From Hanleya hanleyi (Eukaryota; Mollusca; Polyplacophora; Lepidopleurida; Hanleyidae), in the NCBI GenBank assembly GCA_036873755.1, contig JAVTVY010018685.1:1-64000 (forward strand): DNA of 64,000 nt, in the 5' to 3' direction. Below are positions 10,561 to 22,263 of this stretch, piece after piece. Each line of letters begins with the position of its first letter. Within the stretch, counting starts at the first letter, position 1. Both the position numbers and the translations under genes were made by a program. The notes below the pieces were generated by a model. It was not told where the DNA came from, made no database searches, and saw nothing but the letters and a program-made list of their open reading frames with translations.

Positions 10561-10868
10561 TCAGGACAATCCAGCCATCACATGCATGATAGTAAAGAGT
10601 TTGATCGGTATCTCTTAGAGTAAAATATGCAAGGTGGGAGTCTGACGGAGTTTCGTTTCAGTCTTTGGGAGTATCCAGGCCCAAAAATGGAGACTTTAAA
10701 CCCGATGGCTGTAACTGTCACCGAGATGGGCTCGTTCATGAGGTAGGCAACTGCTACTTCATAGGCGTTGGATGCGGAAGGGTCTTCCTTCCCAAGTTTT
10801 AAAATCAACGGTTGACTGAATGTCTTTTTGCTTCTGTAATATAGTTTCCATGCAGTGAAGCATGGGCA

Positions 10869-11733
10869 TTATGTAACCGAGATGCGACCCCAAGTGACAT
10901 CTCTAGGCATATTATCTGCAAACCAAATTTGACTAGAAGCTGAATGCATCCTCAACCTATTGTCTGGAAACCAAATTTTAAATTTGCCACCAGGTGTCGC
11001 CACCTGTAGGTGCAAGTGGGCGAAATGCAATCCCAAGGATAATCTCATGACATGGTGTATCAGCATACAAACTTTGGGAGGAATCTGAAAATGGGTTATT
11101 GCCCGGAAACCAAATTTAGATTTGTATGCACAAGTGTGCGAAACACAATCCCAAGTGACATCTTATGGCATATGAATACCAAATTTGAGAAGAATCGGAT
11201 GAGCAGTTGTCAAATTATTGCCAGAAACAAATTTCAGATTTTTCCACCAGGTGTCACCAGTATGCAGAAGCAGGTGAAATACAATGCCAAGGGACATATC
11301 ATAGCATGGTATCTGCATACCAAATTGGAGAAAAATCTGATGAGCGAAATCAAATTTAGATTTGACACGAGGTGGTGCTACCTGTAAGCACAAGTGAGCG
11401 AAACGCAATCCCAAGCGACATCATATGTCATGATATATTCATACCAGATTTAAGAAGAATCTGACGAGCGGTTCTCAAGTTATTACCTGGAAACAAATCT
11501 GGTATTTCGCCACCAGGTGGCACCACTTGTAAGTAAAAGTGAGCGAAAGGCAATCCCACGCAACATCTCCTAGCATGATACATGCATGCTAAATTTGAGG
11601 AGATTCCGATGAGCAGTTCTTAAGTTAATGGCTGAAAACAAATTTTGATTTTAACACCTGGTGGCGCCACCTATAGGCGCAAGTGGGCGAAATGCAATCT
11701 CAAGCGACAATCTTAGGTTATCATGGTATTACC
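10869..11733 (+). repeat. ~150-bp tandem repeats with CCACCAGGTGGCGCC palindrome, block 1
   Basis: Unit: 'GCCACCAGGTGGCGCCACCTGTA', 'GCGAAATGCAATCCCAAG', 'CCAAATTTGAGAAGAAT', 'GATGAGCAGTTCTCAAG', 'TTATTGCCCGGAAAC'. Cores fall near 10985, 11126, 11245, 11370, 11510 and 11660. The core matches the CTCF-type consensus on both strands because it is palindromic. Interrupted at 11734 by the TIR element and resuming at 12697. No coding role. Confidence 0.75.
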
Positions 11734-12696
11734 CGGAGGCAAAGGTGATGGTACGATAAGGCGGGATTTTGGCCTATACGTGGTGCGGTTGAAATCGAAA
11801 AAATAAAATGTCCTAAAAATACTTAGGTTTTAATGTAACGGCAAGAGAAAATATAAGTACATAAAATGTGAAAGTTTTAGTGCGATTGCGTTATGATTAT
11901 AGTTATCACAGAAAATTGAAATCCACAGCTTGTGCTATTTCGTGAAAAAGGGTCTAAATCGAGTCCTTCAGACACGCATTTAGACGCGAAGGACCCCTTG
12001 GACCAGAACGCCATTTAACCTGGTGTTGTGTGCTAACATTATATTCCCACTGCTGGAAGATGTTTTTGGTCCAAGGGGTCCTTCATACTAAAAAATGAAA
12101 AGTTATGATTCATAACGTTTGAAGTTTTCGTAAGTAGATTAAAGTGACAAAATAGACTGTTACAGTTGTTCGTATGTCACGGTGTAGTGGATACGCACGT
12201 TGGATCACAAGCGCATCGAAATTTTCTTTTCCCGAGTTCGAATCCCAGGAGGTCAACATGTGTGACGTCGACAAGTTATTTCAATCTTTCCCATTTTTGT
12301 AAGATTTTAGACTATCAATATGAACCAATTAAAAGTAAAATAAATATTGTTTACCGATGACACGATACCGTGTGGACATTACGGGCCAGTCAAACGTTGA
12401 AATCGAACGATCAGTCGCTACCTGTTACAACGGCAATATATTCGCCTAAATTGTATATTTATTCTGCAATATGTGCATGTAAAATCGACTGCAGCGTGGT
12501 GAAATAATAACGTCTTGGTACCGAACATATGTGAAGCTATCATGGTTCACCGTAACATTCAGTCCGTTGATTGCCAGTTGCCACCGACGACAAGTTGTAC
12601 ATTGCGTTGTGATTGACAGGCGGAGAGAAGAAATGTACATTCCTATGAGTCGGCTGGCTGTGGGCAAAACCCACGCCTTACAATACCATCTCCTTT
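11734..12696 (+). mobile_element. ~960-bp non-autonomous DNA transposon with imperfect TIRs and tRNA-like boxes
   Basis: Left end AAAGGTGATGGTACGATAAGGC and the complement of the right end AAAGGAGATGGTATTGTAAGGC form imperfect terminal inverted repeats. It sits inside the CTCF-like repeat array. An inverted copy at 37143-41958 confirms the ends. An internal segment (about 12171-12250) has Pol III-like A-box (GGTGTAGTGG) and B-box (AGTTCGAATCC) motifs about 55 bp apart. No transposase frame. Confidence 0.7.
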
Positions 12697-13990
12697 GGGA
12701 TTTTGCCACCAGGTGGCGCCACCTGTAAGTGCAAGTGGGTGAAAGACAATCCCATGCAACATCTCCTGGCATGGTACATGCCTGCTAAATTTGAGAAGAA
12801 TCCGATGAGCATGCAGTTCTCAAGTTATTGGCCAAAAACAAATTTCAGATTTTGTCATCAGGTGGCGTCACTTTCTGAGCAGAAGTGGATAACGCAGTCC
12901 CAAGCAACATCTCATGGCAAGGTACAATGTATATGCTTGGCTAATTTGGGAAGAATTTGATGAGCAGTTCTCAAGTTATTGCCCGGAAACCAAATTTCGA
13001 GCAACATATGAAAGCGTTTCAAAGTTATTGCTTGCAGCACAAAAGAACGGAAAGAACCCTAGTGGCGCAACCTATAGGCAGATCTTTCTGAAACGCAATA
13101 CCAACCAACATCTTGTCACAAGGAATGCATATGCTAAATATTGAAGAAGCTAGATATAGTGGATCGAATACGATTGGAGGCATGCCTTTTGCATCTTAGG
13201 AAACATTCATTATTTGTGAAGAAAGTAATAACGTAAAACTTAGGAAAAACATCATTAACATGGCCCCATAAGATGCCTTGAGGGTAGGTACCCACATACC
13301 AAATTTAAAAGAATCCATTAAGGTCCAACAGTTACTGTCCGGAAATGCAATTTTACCTTGGCCCTCAGGTAGCGCCATGTGTAGGCAGATAGGCATAAAA
13401 AAATAATCCCAGCTGAGATCTTGAGGCAAATCCCTTTACATTGGAAATAGAAAATGTTAACTTGGCCTACAGGCGGCACCACCTATGAGCAGATCGACAA
13501 GAAAAACAATACCAAGTGAAACCTTCAGGTAAGGTACATGTATACCAAACTTGGAAATAATTCATTCAAGTATTAAAAAGTTATTGTCTGGAAACATAAT
13601 TTTAAATTTGCCCCCAGGTGGCACCACCTATATGTGGATCGGCATGAAAAACAATGCCAAACGAGAAATTGAGGCGAGGTACCTACACACCAAATTTGGA
13701 ATGAATCGGTTCAGGTTTTCAAAAGTTATTGTCTGGAAACACTTAACTTAGCTTTCAGGTCTGGTGGTCCCCCTATCAATATGAAAAACATTCTCAAGCC
13801 AGATCTTAGGCAAGGTACCACCACACCAAATTTGGAAAGAATCCTTAAGGTTTTCAAAAGTTATTGTCTGGAGATGCAATTTTAACTTGGCCCGAGGTGG
13901 CGCCACCCAGAAGCGGATTGGCACGAAAAACAATTCCAAGCAAGATCTATAGACAAGGGACATATTTACCAAATACAAAAACATGGGTCT
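12697..13990 (+). repeat. ~150-bp CTCF-like tandem repeats, block 2
   Basis: Continuation of the array after the inserted transposon. Cores lie near 12706, 12858, 13055, 13368, 13470, 13615, 13760 and 13895, progressively diverged (for example GGTGGCACCACCTATA). 14000-14370 beyond it contains no recognisable gene or repeat. Confidence 0.7.
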
Positions 13991-14374
13991 GTGCCTGATA
14001 AATTGAAACCTTTTGGGGTTGCAATTATCCCAATATTGCAGACAACACACAAATTTCAGCTTCTGCCAAGATATATTGGAGATATATATGCTCAAACACA
14101 ATATATGAGGGTCGGGCGAGGGCTAGTTTAAGAGATAGAGGGTGCGGCTCGGCACCATGGGGATGGGGGCATGCTCTTCTTGAGGGTAGTGGTAGGTGTG
14201 CTGACATGAAAGCTATAGAAAGCTCCCTGAACATGAAACAACCACATTGACAACTGCATGCCATCATCTGTCAGTCCGAAATACCACAAGGTGGCATTCA
14301 ATTCAATTCAGGAAATTGATCATATGCACAGTGTGCACCCAAACTTTAGGAACTCAGTTGTAATTAATATAGTA

Positions 14375-15040
14375 AGTTACACGTGTGGACACAAATGGTT
14401 CCTGCTGAACCTTTACGGTAAATCATATGATGTGAGATACAATTATTTGATAGCAAAATTGAAGGAAATGTTTTCCTTCATTTAAGATGACACGAAATTT
14501 AAAAAACCCAAAAAAACCCGGAGTTCGGTATTTAATGTTATACATCTGAAATAAAATATGGTTCGTGCAAAAGCTTTAGGGTAATCATATGATGTGGATT
14601 ACAATTATTTGATAGCAAAATTGAAGGAAATGTTTTCCTTCATTTAAGATGACACGAAATTCAAAAACCAGGGGTTCGGTACTGCGAGGATTTCCCCGTC
14701 AGTTATTTCATATTATACTTTTGAAATAAAATATGGTTCATGCAAAAGCATTAAGGTAAATCATATGATGTGGAATAGAATGATTTCATAGGAAAATTGA
14801 AGGAAATGTTGCCCTTCATTTAAGGCGACATGAAATTCAAAACTAACACGGGTTCTGTACTGGGAGGATTCCCCCGACAAGTTATTTCATATTATAGTTC
14901 TAAAATAAAATATGGTTCCTGCAAAAGCTTTAGTGTAAATCATATGATGTGGAATAGAAGGACTGGACAGCAAATTTAAGAAAATGGTGTCCTTCATTTA
15001 AAGCGACATGAATTTCAAAACTAACAGCGAGAAGCGGAAG
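14375..15040 (+). repeat. Four ~170-bp tandem repeats
   Basis: Each unit carries 'AAATAAAATATGGTTC', 'TGCAAAAGC', 'AATCATATGATGTGG', 'GAAGGAAATGTT', 'CCTTCATTTAAG' and 'GACACGAAATT' in that order, near 14400, 14560, 14735 and 14905. Non-coding. Confidence 0.7.
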
Positions 15041-15059
15041 AAAGAAGAAAAAATGTCAA

Positions 15060-15625
15060 ACGCATTTACGGATGCCTAATTATTAGACAAAGCATTTGGA
15101 AGTTCAGGTGGATCTTGCTGAAACGCAATACCAACCCATGTCTGGTCACAAGGAGTGTATATGCTAAATTTTGAAGGAATCCGACAAAACTTTTGGAAGT
15201 TATCGCCTGTGAAGAATTTGAACAGACATCCACAGAGACAAAGAGAGCAAGACCCATTTTAACTGGAAGAAGCGAAACTCAGTGGCGCCACCTTCAGGCA
15301 AATGTTACTGAAATCCAGTATGCAACCGCGTCTTCTCACAAGGAAGCGTTTGGAAGTTATCACTTGTAACTGACATCCACGGACACAAGCAAGATCCATT
15401 TTGACCCAGTGGCGCCACCTTCAGGCAGATGTTGCTGAAATGCGATACCGACTGGTGTCTTGTCGCAAGGAAAGGGTATGCCGAATTTCGGAAGGATCCA
15501 ACAAAGCGTTGGGAAGTAATCATTTGAACAGACATGCACGGACATCCACGGACATGCACGGACACATAGAAGCAAGAACCATTTTAAAGTCCCCCGGCCG
15601 CGTTGCGGCGGGGGACAAAAATAGT
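15060..15625. mobile_element. Diverged ~120-bp repeats ending in a CCCCCG hairpin (Helentron/HINE-like end)
   Basis: Two clear repeats (15285-15425) share 'AGTGGCGCCACCTTCAGGCA' and 'GTTGCTGAAATGC'. Next come 'CACGGACATCCACGGACATGCACGGAC' microsatellite words (15535-15563), then hairpin GTCCCCCGGCCGC...GCGGCGGGGGAC (15588-15616) followed by AAAAATA. Read on minus, this order (TTTTT, hairpin, TCCGT words, tandem repeats) matches the element start at 37532. Confidence 0.6.
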
Positions 15626-16439
15626 ACAAGATAGCACAGCATAGTTGTCTTTTGGAATTTGCTCTAAATCTAGATCATATGAATGAAATATGAGGGCAAT
15701 ATCATGGATTTTAATCTAAAAAGGAGCCAATAGTATTTATTTGATGAATACTCAATGATTGGTATATATGATATAACAGACCAAAGATTCTATTGTGATG
15801 TTACCATATCCCGTATAAATAGGATATGGTGATCCGAGGAAAGTTTAACCATTATGCTCGGCAAACTGGAAACAAGGAACAATCGAGGGAGAAAAAAACC
15901 AATCACCACAATTTGTAACATTTTTAATGCAGTAAAATCTGGATCATACGCTGGTAGAGGCATATCGATACAAAAGAAAATGGCCGTGTTTTATCATGAC
16001 CCCTCTCCCCTATCTCTGGAACAAGAAAAACATGAGAGCTGACACTCCGCGACGTCGTAGTTTATCATATTGGGGTCACTTTGAGCCTATTTGCATAACC
16101 CCGAGCAGAGGGTCGTGGGTAAATGAAAAATGGCGGCTATCTGGGGTACCGGAAAAGTGTTGTTTTACTCATGTTTTTTCCAACATTTCTGCTTTTTCCG
16201 CGAGAAAATGTGAAAGAAAACTATTTTTATTTCACATCAACGTATTACTTACTAATTTATCATGCAGTTTTTGAAAAAAAGCGAAAAATCTGACCAAAAT
16301 AATCGAACAAAAAATGCCTTTTTTGAGAATGGCGTAAGTGTGACGTCATCAAAGCGACCGTCTTGAATTGTTTTTACATTTTTTGTTAAGAAAATCATTA
16401 GGGGAGAGGAACCGAAATGAAGAGTCGGAGACGGAGTCG
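15626..16439. other. Non-coding stretch upstream of element B
   Basis: No gene found. I looked for a Polinton terminal inverted repeat here and at 26.65 kb and found no convincing pair. A weak similarity to the complement of the 370-bp repeat around GACGTCA/ATTTTTCG (16230-16350) may reflect a related MITE. Confidence 0.35.
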
Positions 16440-18861
16440 GAGACGCAGGACATGGACATTCAACCGCAGGCTGTACCCTTACCCAAGCCGTACGCGAAAA
16501 ATTGAAAGCCCGCTTCTTACAATACTTGTCCCAGTTACCCGTGCTTGAATTCAATTCCGGACGATACGACCTCAACATGGTCAAGGAATTTCTCTACCCC
16601 TACTTGGCCCAGTCAAATACCATCAAGTCCGTGATCAAAAAGATCAATAATCACATGGCCCTGACCACCACGTCACTGCATTTTCTCGATGTACGGATTT
16701 ATTTGGCGCCGAACTACAGTTACGACCAGTGGATAAAGGCCTATGACTGTGCACAAACCAAAGGGAGGTTCCCTTACATCTATATGTCGAAGCTCGACCG
16801 TATGGAGGAAACACAGTTACCACCCCGGGACGCTTTCTTCGACGATGTCAAGCAGGTGGAATGTTCTGAAGAAACGTACCGGGAACTTCAGCAGGTATGG
16901 AACGACCAACACATGCAGACGTTGCGAGATTTCTTGGTGTATTATAACAACTTAGATGTCGTCCCATTCCTCGAAGCGGCCGAGAAAATGTCCCAACTGT
17001 TCCGGGATCAAATGCACGTCGACATATTCAAAGAGTGCTTGAGTTTACCGGGTCTTGCTCTTCGGCATCGCTTTCAAGATTTAACCTACTTTTCTCTCAT
17101 TCAACAAAAATACGAGGGCATGATTGTTTGAGTCAGAACATCGTCGGTGGGCCTAGCCTTATTTTTCATCGCTACCACGAGAAGGATGTCACAACCATTC
17201 GAGGTGGGAAACCCTGTGACAAAATCATTGGATTCGAAGCCAATGCTCTCTATCTGTCGTCCCTAGCCCAGACCATGCCAAGCGGCTATTATACGCGCTG
17301 GTTGGCGGAAGGCCAGCATTTCACACTTCAACGTACGTCTTACAAACATCTCGCTGACCAGTGGTTGGACTGGGAAGCCCATCGACGGGGCATTTCTATA
17401 CGACATCAAACCAACGCCACAGAGAAGCGGATAGGAGATGGCCGACTCCCCGTCGATGGGTTTGCCCTTGTGGATAGAACACCTACGATATTTCAATTTT
17501 ACGGGTGTTGCTGGCACGGCCACCAATGTCACTTCAGTGCTGGATACTACAACGAGCGGCGTGGAGAAACAGCAAAAGAACTGCGGGCAGAAGTGGCCGA
17601 GAACGGAGATCTTATCGAATTATGGGAGTGTGAATTTCACACCATGCGCAAGGCCCTTCCTCACTTACACGACTTCCTTAAAGCGCGAGAGTACCCCCTC
17701 AATCGCCGGCGACTCCTGACTACACCACAGATTCTCGACGGCGTTCGTTCCGGGGACCTCTACGGCTTTGTAGAATGCGACCTGCATGTTCCCGACAATC
17801 TGAAGCCACCATTCGCCGGGTGCCCGCCCATCTTTAAGAACAGGCTGGTGAGCCGGGCCGACATTGGAGAGATCATGGGCGCCTATGCTGAGCAACACCA
17901 CTGCCTGCCTCAACCTCGTCGCATGCTGATTGGGAGCATGTGGGAGGAAAAAATCTTACTGGGCACCCCTCTACTAAAGAGGTACATGAGTCACGGGCTC
18001 GAAGTGACGCGAGTCCACCAAGCCATTGAGTATGTACCCAACGCCTGTTTTGCGGGGCATGCTGACACCGTAACATCAGCCCGTCGTCAAGATGATAAAG
18101 ATCCCAGTAAGGCCATTATCGGGGAATCCTGGAAACTGACGGGCAATGGCTACTGTGAGAAAACTGTCACCAACCAAGACAAGCACGTCAACGTGAATAT
18201 CTGCACCACCCAACAACCACTGTTTCGATCCGTCGACGTCATCGATGACGACAACTATGAAGTCACTTCAGCCAAAAATACCACGCGTTACAACTTACCG
18301 CTCAAATTGGATGTGTGGTGTACCAGGTGGCCAAACTACGAATGCTACAATTTTTATACGATTTCATGCACGTGTATTTCGAGACCTTTGACTGGCAGTT
18401 GATAGAAATGGATACGGACTCTGCCTACATGGCTATCTCTAATGCGGATTGGGAGCCACTTGTGAAACCGGAACGAGCCCGGTATGAAGCGGCGCGGGAC
18501 CAGTGACTACCGCGACGTGATCATTACGAGTACGACAAGTGGACTCCGGGCCTATTCAAGTTGGAGTGAGAGTGGGGATACCATGATCGCCCTCTCATCC
18601 AAGACCTACTACTGTTACGGTGGAGATGAAAACAACAAGTTCAGCTGCAAAGGGTTCAACCGGCTCGACCCTGCCATTAACAAAGCCCTCTATCTGGACG
18701 TGCTCCAAAGCCAGGCCAGTGCTAGTGGAGCCAACAGAGGATTCCGTACCGTGGACCACCAGATGCGGACGTACATTCAGCAACGGGATGCCTTCACTTT
18801 CATTTATCCCAAACGGAAAGTCCTTCCGGCTGAAGTCAGTACCATCTACCTGGACTTGTGA
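16440..18861 (+). pseudogene. Polinton B: protein-primed family B DNA polymerase, broken
   Basis: The N-terminal frame (to TGA 17129-17131) holds part of the 3'-5' exonuclease: FNSGRYDLN (Exo II region) and YYNNLDVVPF (Exo III region). The frame shifts at about 17110-17150 into the polymerase domain: GFEANALYLSSLAQTMPSGY (motif A region), FYGCCWHGH, KLTGNGYCEKT (motif B region). It shifts again near 18310-18325 before EMDTDSAYM (motif C), and again around 18500-18560 before the C-terminal block with KTYYCYG, GFNRLDP and YPKRKVLP. The N-terminus before Exo II is missing or degraded. Such enzymes replicate the linear element from a terminal protein. It converges with the other element B genes on minus, as usual for Polintons. 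Confidence 0.85.
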
Positions 18862-19420
18862 AAATATGACTTGATACTGTGAACTAGAACTGTAAAAAGT
18901 CAGATTCTAATCCTATTCCTGACACATGAGTTTTTTACTCGATACTTGTGATACAATAGTTAAAAATATAACACTATAACTGTAAAATAGCCGCCGGGCA
19001 CCAGTCCTCTTGTACATAGGCGTGGGATCGAATCCTACTCCTGACAGTTTTTTTTATATATCACCTTTTCTGGTACCTATACCTACTGTATTCTTGTATA
19101 ATTCTTGTTCTTGTACATATTCTATACATTCTTGTTCAAGTTCCTTGTTCACTCGAATCCTACTCCTGCCACATGAGAGGTTTTTTACACACACCTTTTC
19201 TTGTACATATACCTGCTGTATTCTTGTATAAATCTTGTTCTTGTACATATTCTATACCTACTGTATTCTTGTTCAAAGTTTCTTGTTCACCTGAATAAAA
19301 AAGCAGTCAAAACGCCACTTGTGTTTTCATGATTTTTTTTATTGAACATCGATGAACGTCAGAACAATAACAAACAATAAGAACACCGCCGTGAGAACAT
19401 GGGATAAAAAAAAATTAAAA
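18862..19420. other. Convergent 3' region between polymerase and protease genes
   Basis: Contains tandem TTGTACATATTCTATAC-type words (19070-19280). AATAAA on plus at 19294-19299 serves the polymerase side, and AATAAA on minus at 19338-19343 serves the protease side. A B-box-like GGATCGAATCC lies at 19024-19034. No gene. Confidence 0.5.
19294..19343. terminator. Convergent poly(A) signals of element B
   Basis: AATAAA at 19294-19299 (+) and at 19338-19343 (-) point towards each other, matching the convergent gene layout. Confidence 0.5.
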
Positions 19421-19967
19421 TTAGGACAACCAGAGAAATGGGGCATGAACATTAAAACGAGAGGCAGCCCAGTCGTACACTAAGACATCGCGGTCTTGGG
19501 CTTGAGAATAATCATCAAACATCTGTACGATCGTCTGCATGGAATGTCCCCGACTCCGGTGAGTGAGATAAAACACACAGTACTGCCCGTATACACTACT
19601 CAAGAATCCTTGTAACGTTTTAGTATTCCAGTGCCAGACTGTAGTAGATTCGTCCTGGGTCAAATCGGAGTGAACAGGTGGAATTACAACACATATTAGG
19701 GAAGTGGGAAGAGGTGCCGACATACTGACAGAGCCACATGACTTCACAGTATAGTCTTCTGGTTAGTCCGTAGGAATCAAAGTATTCTCCCTGGCCCAGG
19801 GCGTCCACGTACACAGCCACCCAATGTTCACCCGGTCGAGTACGGGGTCTGTATTCAGGATGTAGGCCGCAGGGGTGGTCGGGGTGGTCGAAAAGACATT
19901 GCGTGGAAAGACGCCTGTGTACCCGGGGATCCCGTTGGAGTAGGGTGATGAGCTGTCCTGTATCCAT
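19421..19967 (-). pseudogene. Polinton B: adenain-like cysteine protease, frameshifted, catalytic Cys replaced
   Basis: ATG at 19967, eight nt after the capsid stop. The N-terminal frame shows PGEHWVAVYVD (catalytic His region) and EYFDSYGL (acidic residue), as in adenovirus-type proteases. The C-terminal part lies in another frame (19747-19421) with SSVYGQYCVFYLTHRSRG. In the family the residue before this Gly is the nucleophilic Cys; here it is Tyr (codon TAC). So the copy has both a frameshift (about 19640-19700) and an active-site loss. The role in the family is processing of virion proteins. Confidence 0.75.
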
Positions 19968-19974
19968 GGTGTCT

Positions 19975-21064
19975 CTAGCTGGCGTAGTCACACAGGACGT
20001 TTCTGTTCTGATCCACTGTGATGACGTTATCAAACTCGGCGTAGCAAATCACGTTAATGGTATTGGGTAAAGGTACGGCGAAACGCAGTTCCAACCGTAA
20101 GTTTCCTGTCTTGAGCAAGGCCAGCTGATAATCGTGTTCCAAGGTGGGGTTGAGGTCGAAGGCGAACAATGTGTACCCACGGCAAAAATCTCGTCGAGTG
20201 ATCGTATTCCCTTCGTCCTGATTGTTTTGTCTTGTGGCTGTAAACAGGTCCAGGTAGCTCCGCACATATTGATTTCGACCAAAATCCGATTGTAACGGAC
20301 GGATTGGGATTTGATGGTCAGCCACGTGCAGTGCCACAAAGTTGATGTTGAAATGTTGTGAAAAGGATTCTCACCCCAGTTCCCATTGAAACTGGTGTTG
20401 GCGACACACGCTAGGGTAAGACGTTTAGTCAGATCCCCTAGAAATAAATTTTCCCTATTGGCCATCATCGTACCCGCTGACACAGAGAACACCTTTGTCT
20501 GTACACGTCGGATGGGGTACAGGGCTGGTTTTATCGATAAGGCTTCCATTTGACTCACCAGCACCCCAGGTTGCAAATCCACGGTACGGACAAACAGGGC
20601 TGCTTCTTCTATGATGATCTTGTAATCGTGTACATCTCCGCCGGCCATCAAGGCGAAGGTGGGGAACGGATCCACTTGATCTTGGTGTGTACGCCGTTCA
20701 TCAGGTAGCGGTATTGCAGGAACAAATCGGCATGCAGTCGGCCCATCATATCGACGGACCTGCTACCAGCTGTAAACTTCTTGCGTTGCGTGAACCCTGT
20801 ATTTGCAATGGTGGTGGTATCCATATCACCGGGCGTATCCCTGTAGTACAGTGGGGCTGACAAGTGTGTTTTTTCTCATCTTCTCCGTACGACAATAACG
20901 TTTCGATGTAGGCTCGGTACGGGTACGTATTGATGGACGTACTGATGAGTTTATCGCTCAGACTGATATCTACCTGTTGGAACAGGAAAGTGTGTGGGTG
21001 GAATAGTCCACAAGTCCAATTCACTGTTGCTAGACGGACACGACTTGGAGTGAATGAATGCCAT
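19975..21064 (-). pseudogene. Polinton B: major capsid protein, deleted and frameshifted
   Basis: ATG 21064 overlaps the pX-like stop (TAATG). After about 30 N-terminal codons an internal deletion removes roughly 80 codons relative to element A; the text then resumes with FQQVDISLSDKLIS. Further frame changes occur near 20860-20880, 20660-20690 and 20330-20340. Unlike element A, the C-terminus is present (LELRFAVPLP...CDYAS, stop at 19975-19977). It aligns throughout with 2535-3703 and is clearly the same family, but not the same copy. Confidence 0.8.
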
Positions 21065-21456
21065 TATGCGAAGATGTCTCTCTTATTCTGGGGTGTGCGT
21101 CGTCGGTGTGTTGGCCGTCGAATGACTCGCCGATGTGACGAGGATTGTCTTTTAAGGGCTTTGGCGACCAAGACGCCGCCTGCTTCTTTTGCCCGCCTTT
21201 TGAAGGCTTGTTTGGGTGCCGCACCACCCAAGACATCACCGGCGACTTGCAGTCCACTGCGTACCGCTTGTTTGCCGAATGCTTTTACTCCACGCGTCAC
21301 CAAGGGCAAGAACGTTTTGACGATGCTCCCGAGTATGTTGCCCAGCCCGTGACCTCATTGCATGCGTGCGCCGTCAAAGACCTGACATCCATTCCCCGTT
21401 TTGTTCTTGTAATAGTCTGCATAGCTGGCCGTATGGCACTGGTAAGGCACGTACAT
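21064..21456 (-). pseudogene. Polinton B: pVI/pX-like protein with one in-frame stop
   Basis: ATG 21456 overlaps the penton-like stop as TAATG. The Tyr-rich start, Gly-rich stretch, VTRGVKAFGKQAVRSGLQ segment and basic tail ending IFA match element A. A single TGA replaces an Arg codon after GARMQ (element A has CGA), a CpG-type C to T change. The remaining frame is open to TAA 21064-21066. Confidence 0.65.
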
Positions 21457-22224
21457 TATACGAAGTGGGGAGAACGCGCTTGTCGGAAATGAAGTGTCAG
21501 CACCACTTTCCCTCGTTCGAATGCGACCGGTCGTCCCGTGTCAGCTCTTATTGCCACCGTGATAGTGTTGATATCAGTGTGTCGTACAGGTAGTTAGAGA
21601 GTGTGTGGTTGAAACTCTGGGTGATTTGATCTCAATAGTTCTTTTTAATGGGGACCACCCGTAACAGAGGTGTGTTGACACCTCCGACAATGTGGTAGTC
21701 GACCACGTGCGAGTAGACGTAAGAGTCCGTACATACCCGCCTTCATATCCATCGTGATGTGGGCTTTGTCGGTGGTTGGGCCAGCGTACATCTGTAGATC
21801 GAGACCCAGAATTTGCTGTAGGATAGGACTGAGTACGAGACTCACGTTGAAGCTGAGGGCGAGCTGCGCCTTGTCGTTGTGTGCGTGCGTTGTAATCGGA
21901 TTCCATATGATTGATGAAGGGAAAGGTTTTCAGGGCTTGTGAAGTATTCGTGACCTCCCGTAGAGCCTTATGCCGCATGAGACCTCTCAGCGCCTTCATC
22001 AACTCCTTAGGGGTATCGTATTACCCTTCGTATGTCACCTCGTACCACACTTCATCGGCTCGCCCGTTGTACTCGTGCGAGTAAGGGTATTGGATATCCA
22101 CGAGTTCACATTCCCATCGACCAGTTAAATGCAACGGTTGCGGTAACTGGGTCACGTACTTGGACTAGGTGTTGTCAGGAAACACATCGTGCGAGCTGTT
22201 ACTAGGCAACGTGAGGTAAAACAT
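21456..22224 (-). pseudogene. Polinton B: penton-like minor capsid protein, broken
   Basis: ATG 22224 opens MFYLTLPSNSS as in element A. In-frame TAG near 22165 (after FPDNT), a stop after VTYEG at about 22020 with a small deletion, and a frameshift around 21850-21870. The C-terminal frame with PILQQILGLDLQMYAG continues to about 21650, with another shift before the end at 21456. It lacks the 163-bp insertion of element A and so defines that insertion's empty site. Confidence 0.65.
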
Positions 22225-22263
22225 GACGACTGACTCACCCAGTGAAACCCGCACATTTTTATA
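22225..22263 (-). promoter_or_regulatory. Putative core promoter of element B penton-like gene
   Basis: TATAAAA begins at 22263 and contains the stop (TAA 22261-22259) of the upstream gene. The A of TCAGTC is at 22231, 32 nt downstream, and the ATG follows at 22224. Same spacing as in element A. Confidence 0.6.

Noticed and set aside
15626..16440. Left terminal inverted repeat of Polinton B
   Set aside because: No convincing complementary match to the 26.6-kb side by eye; the ends may be deleted or replaced by the Penelope-like element.
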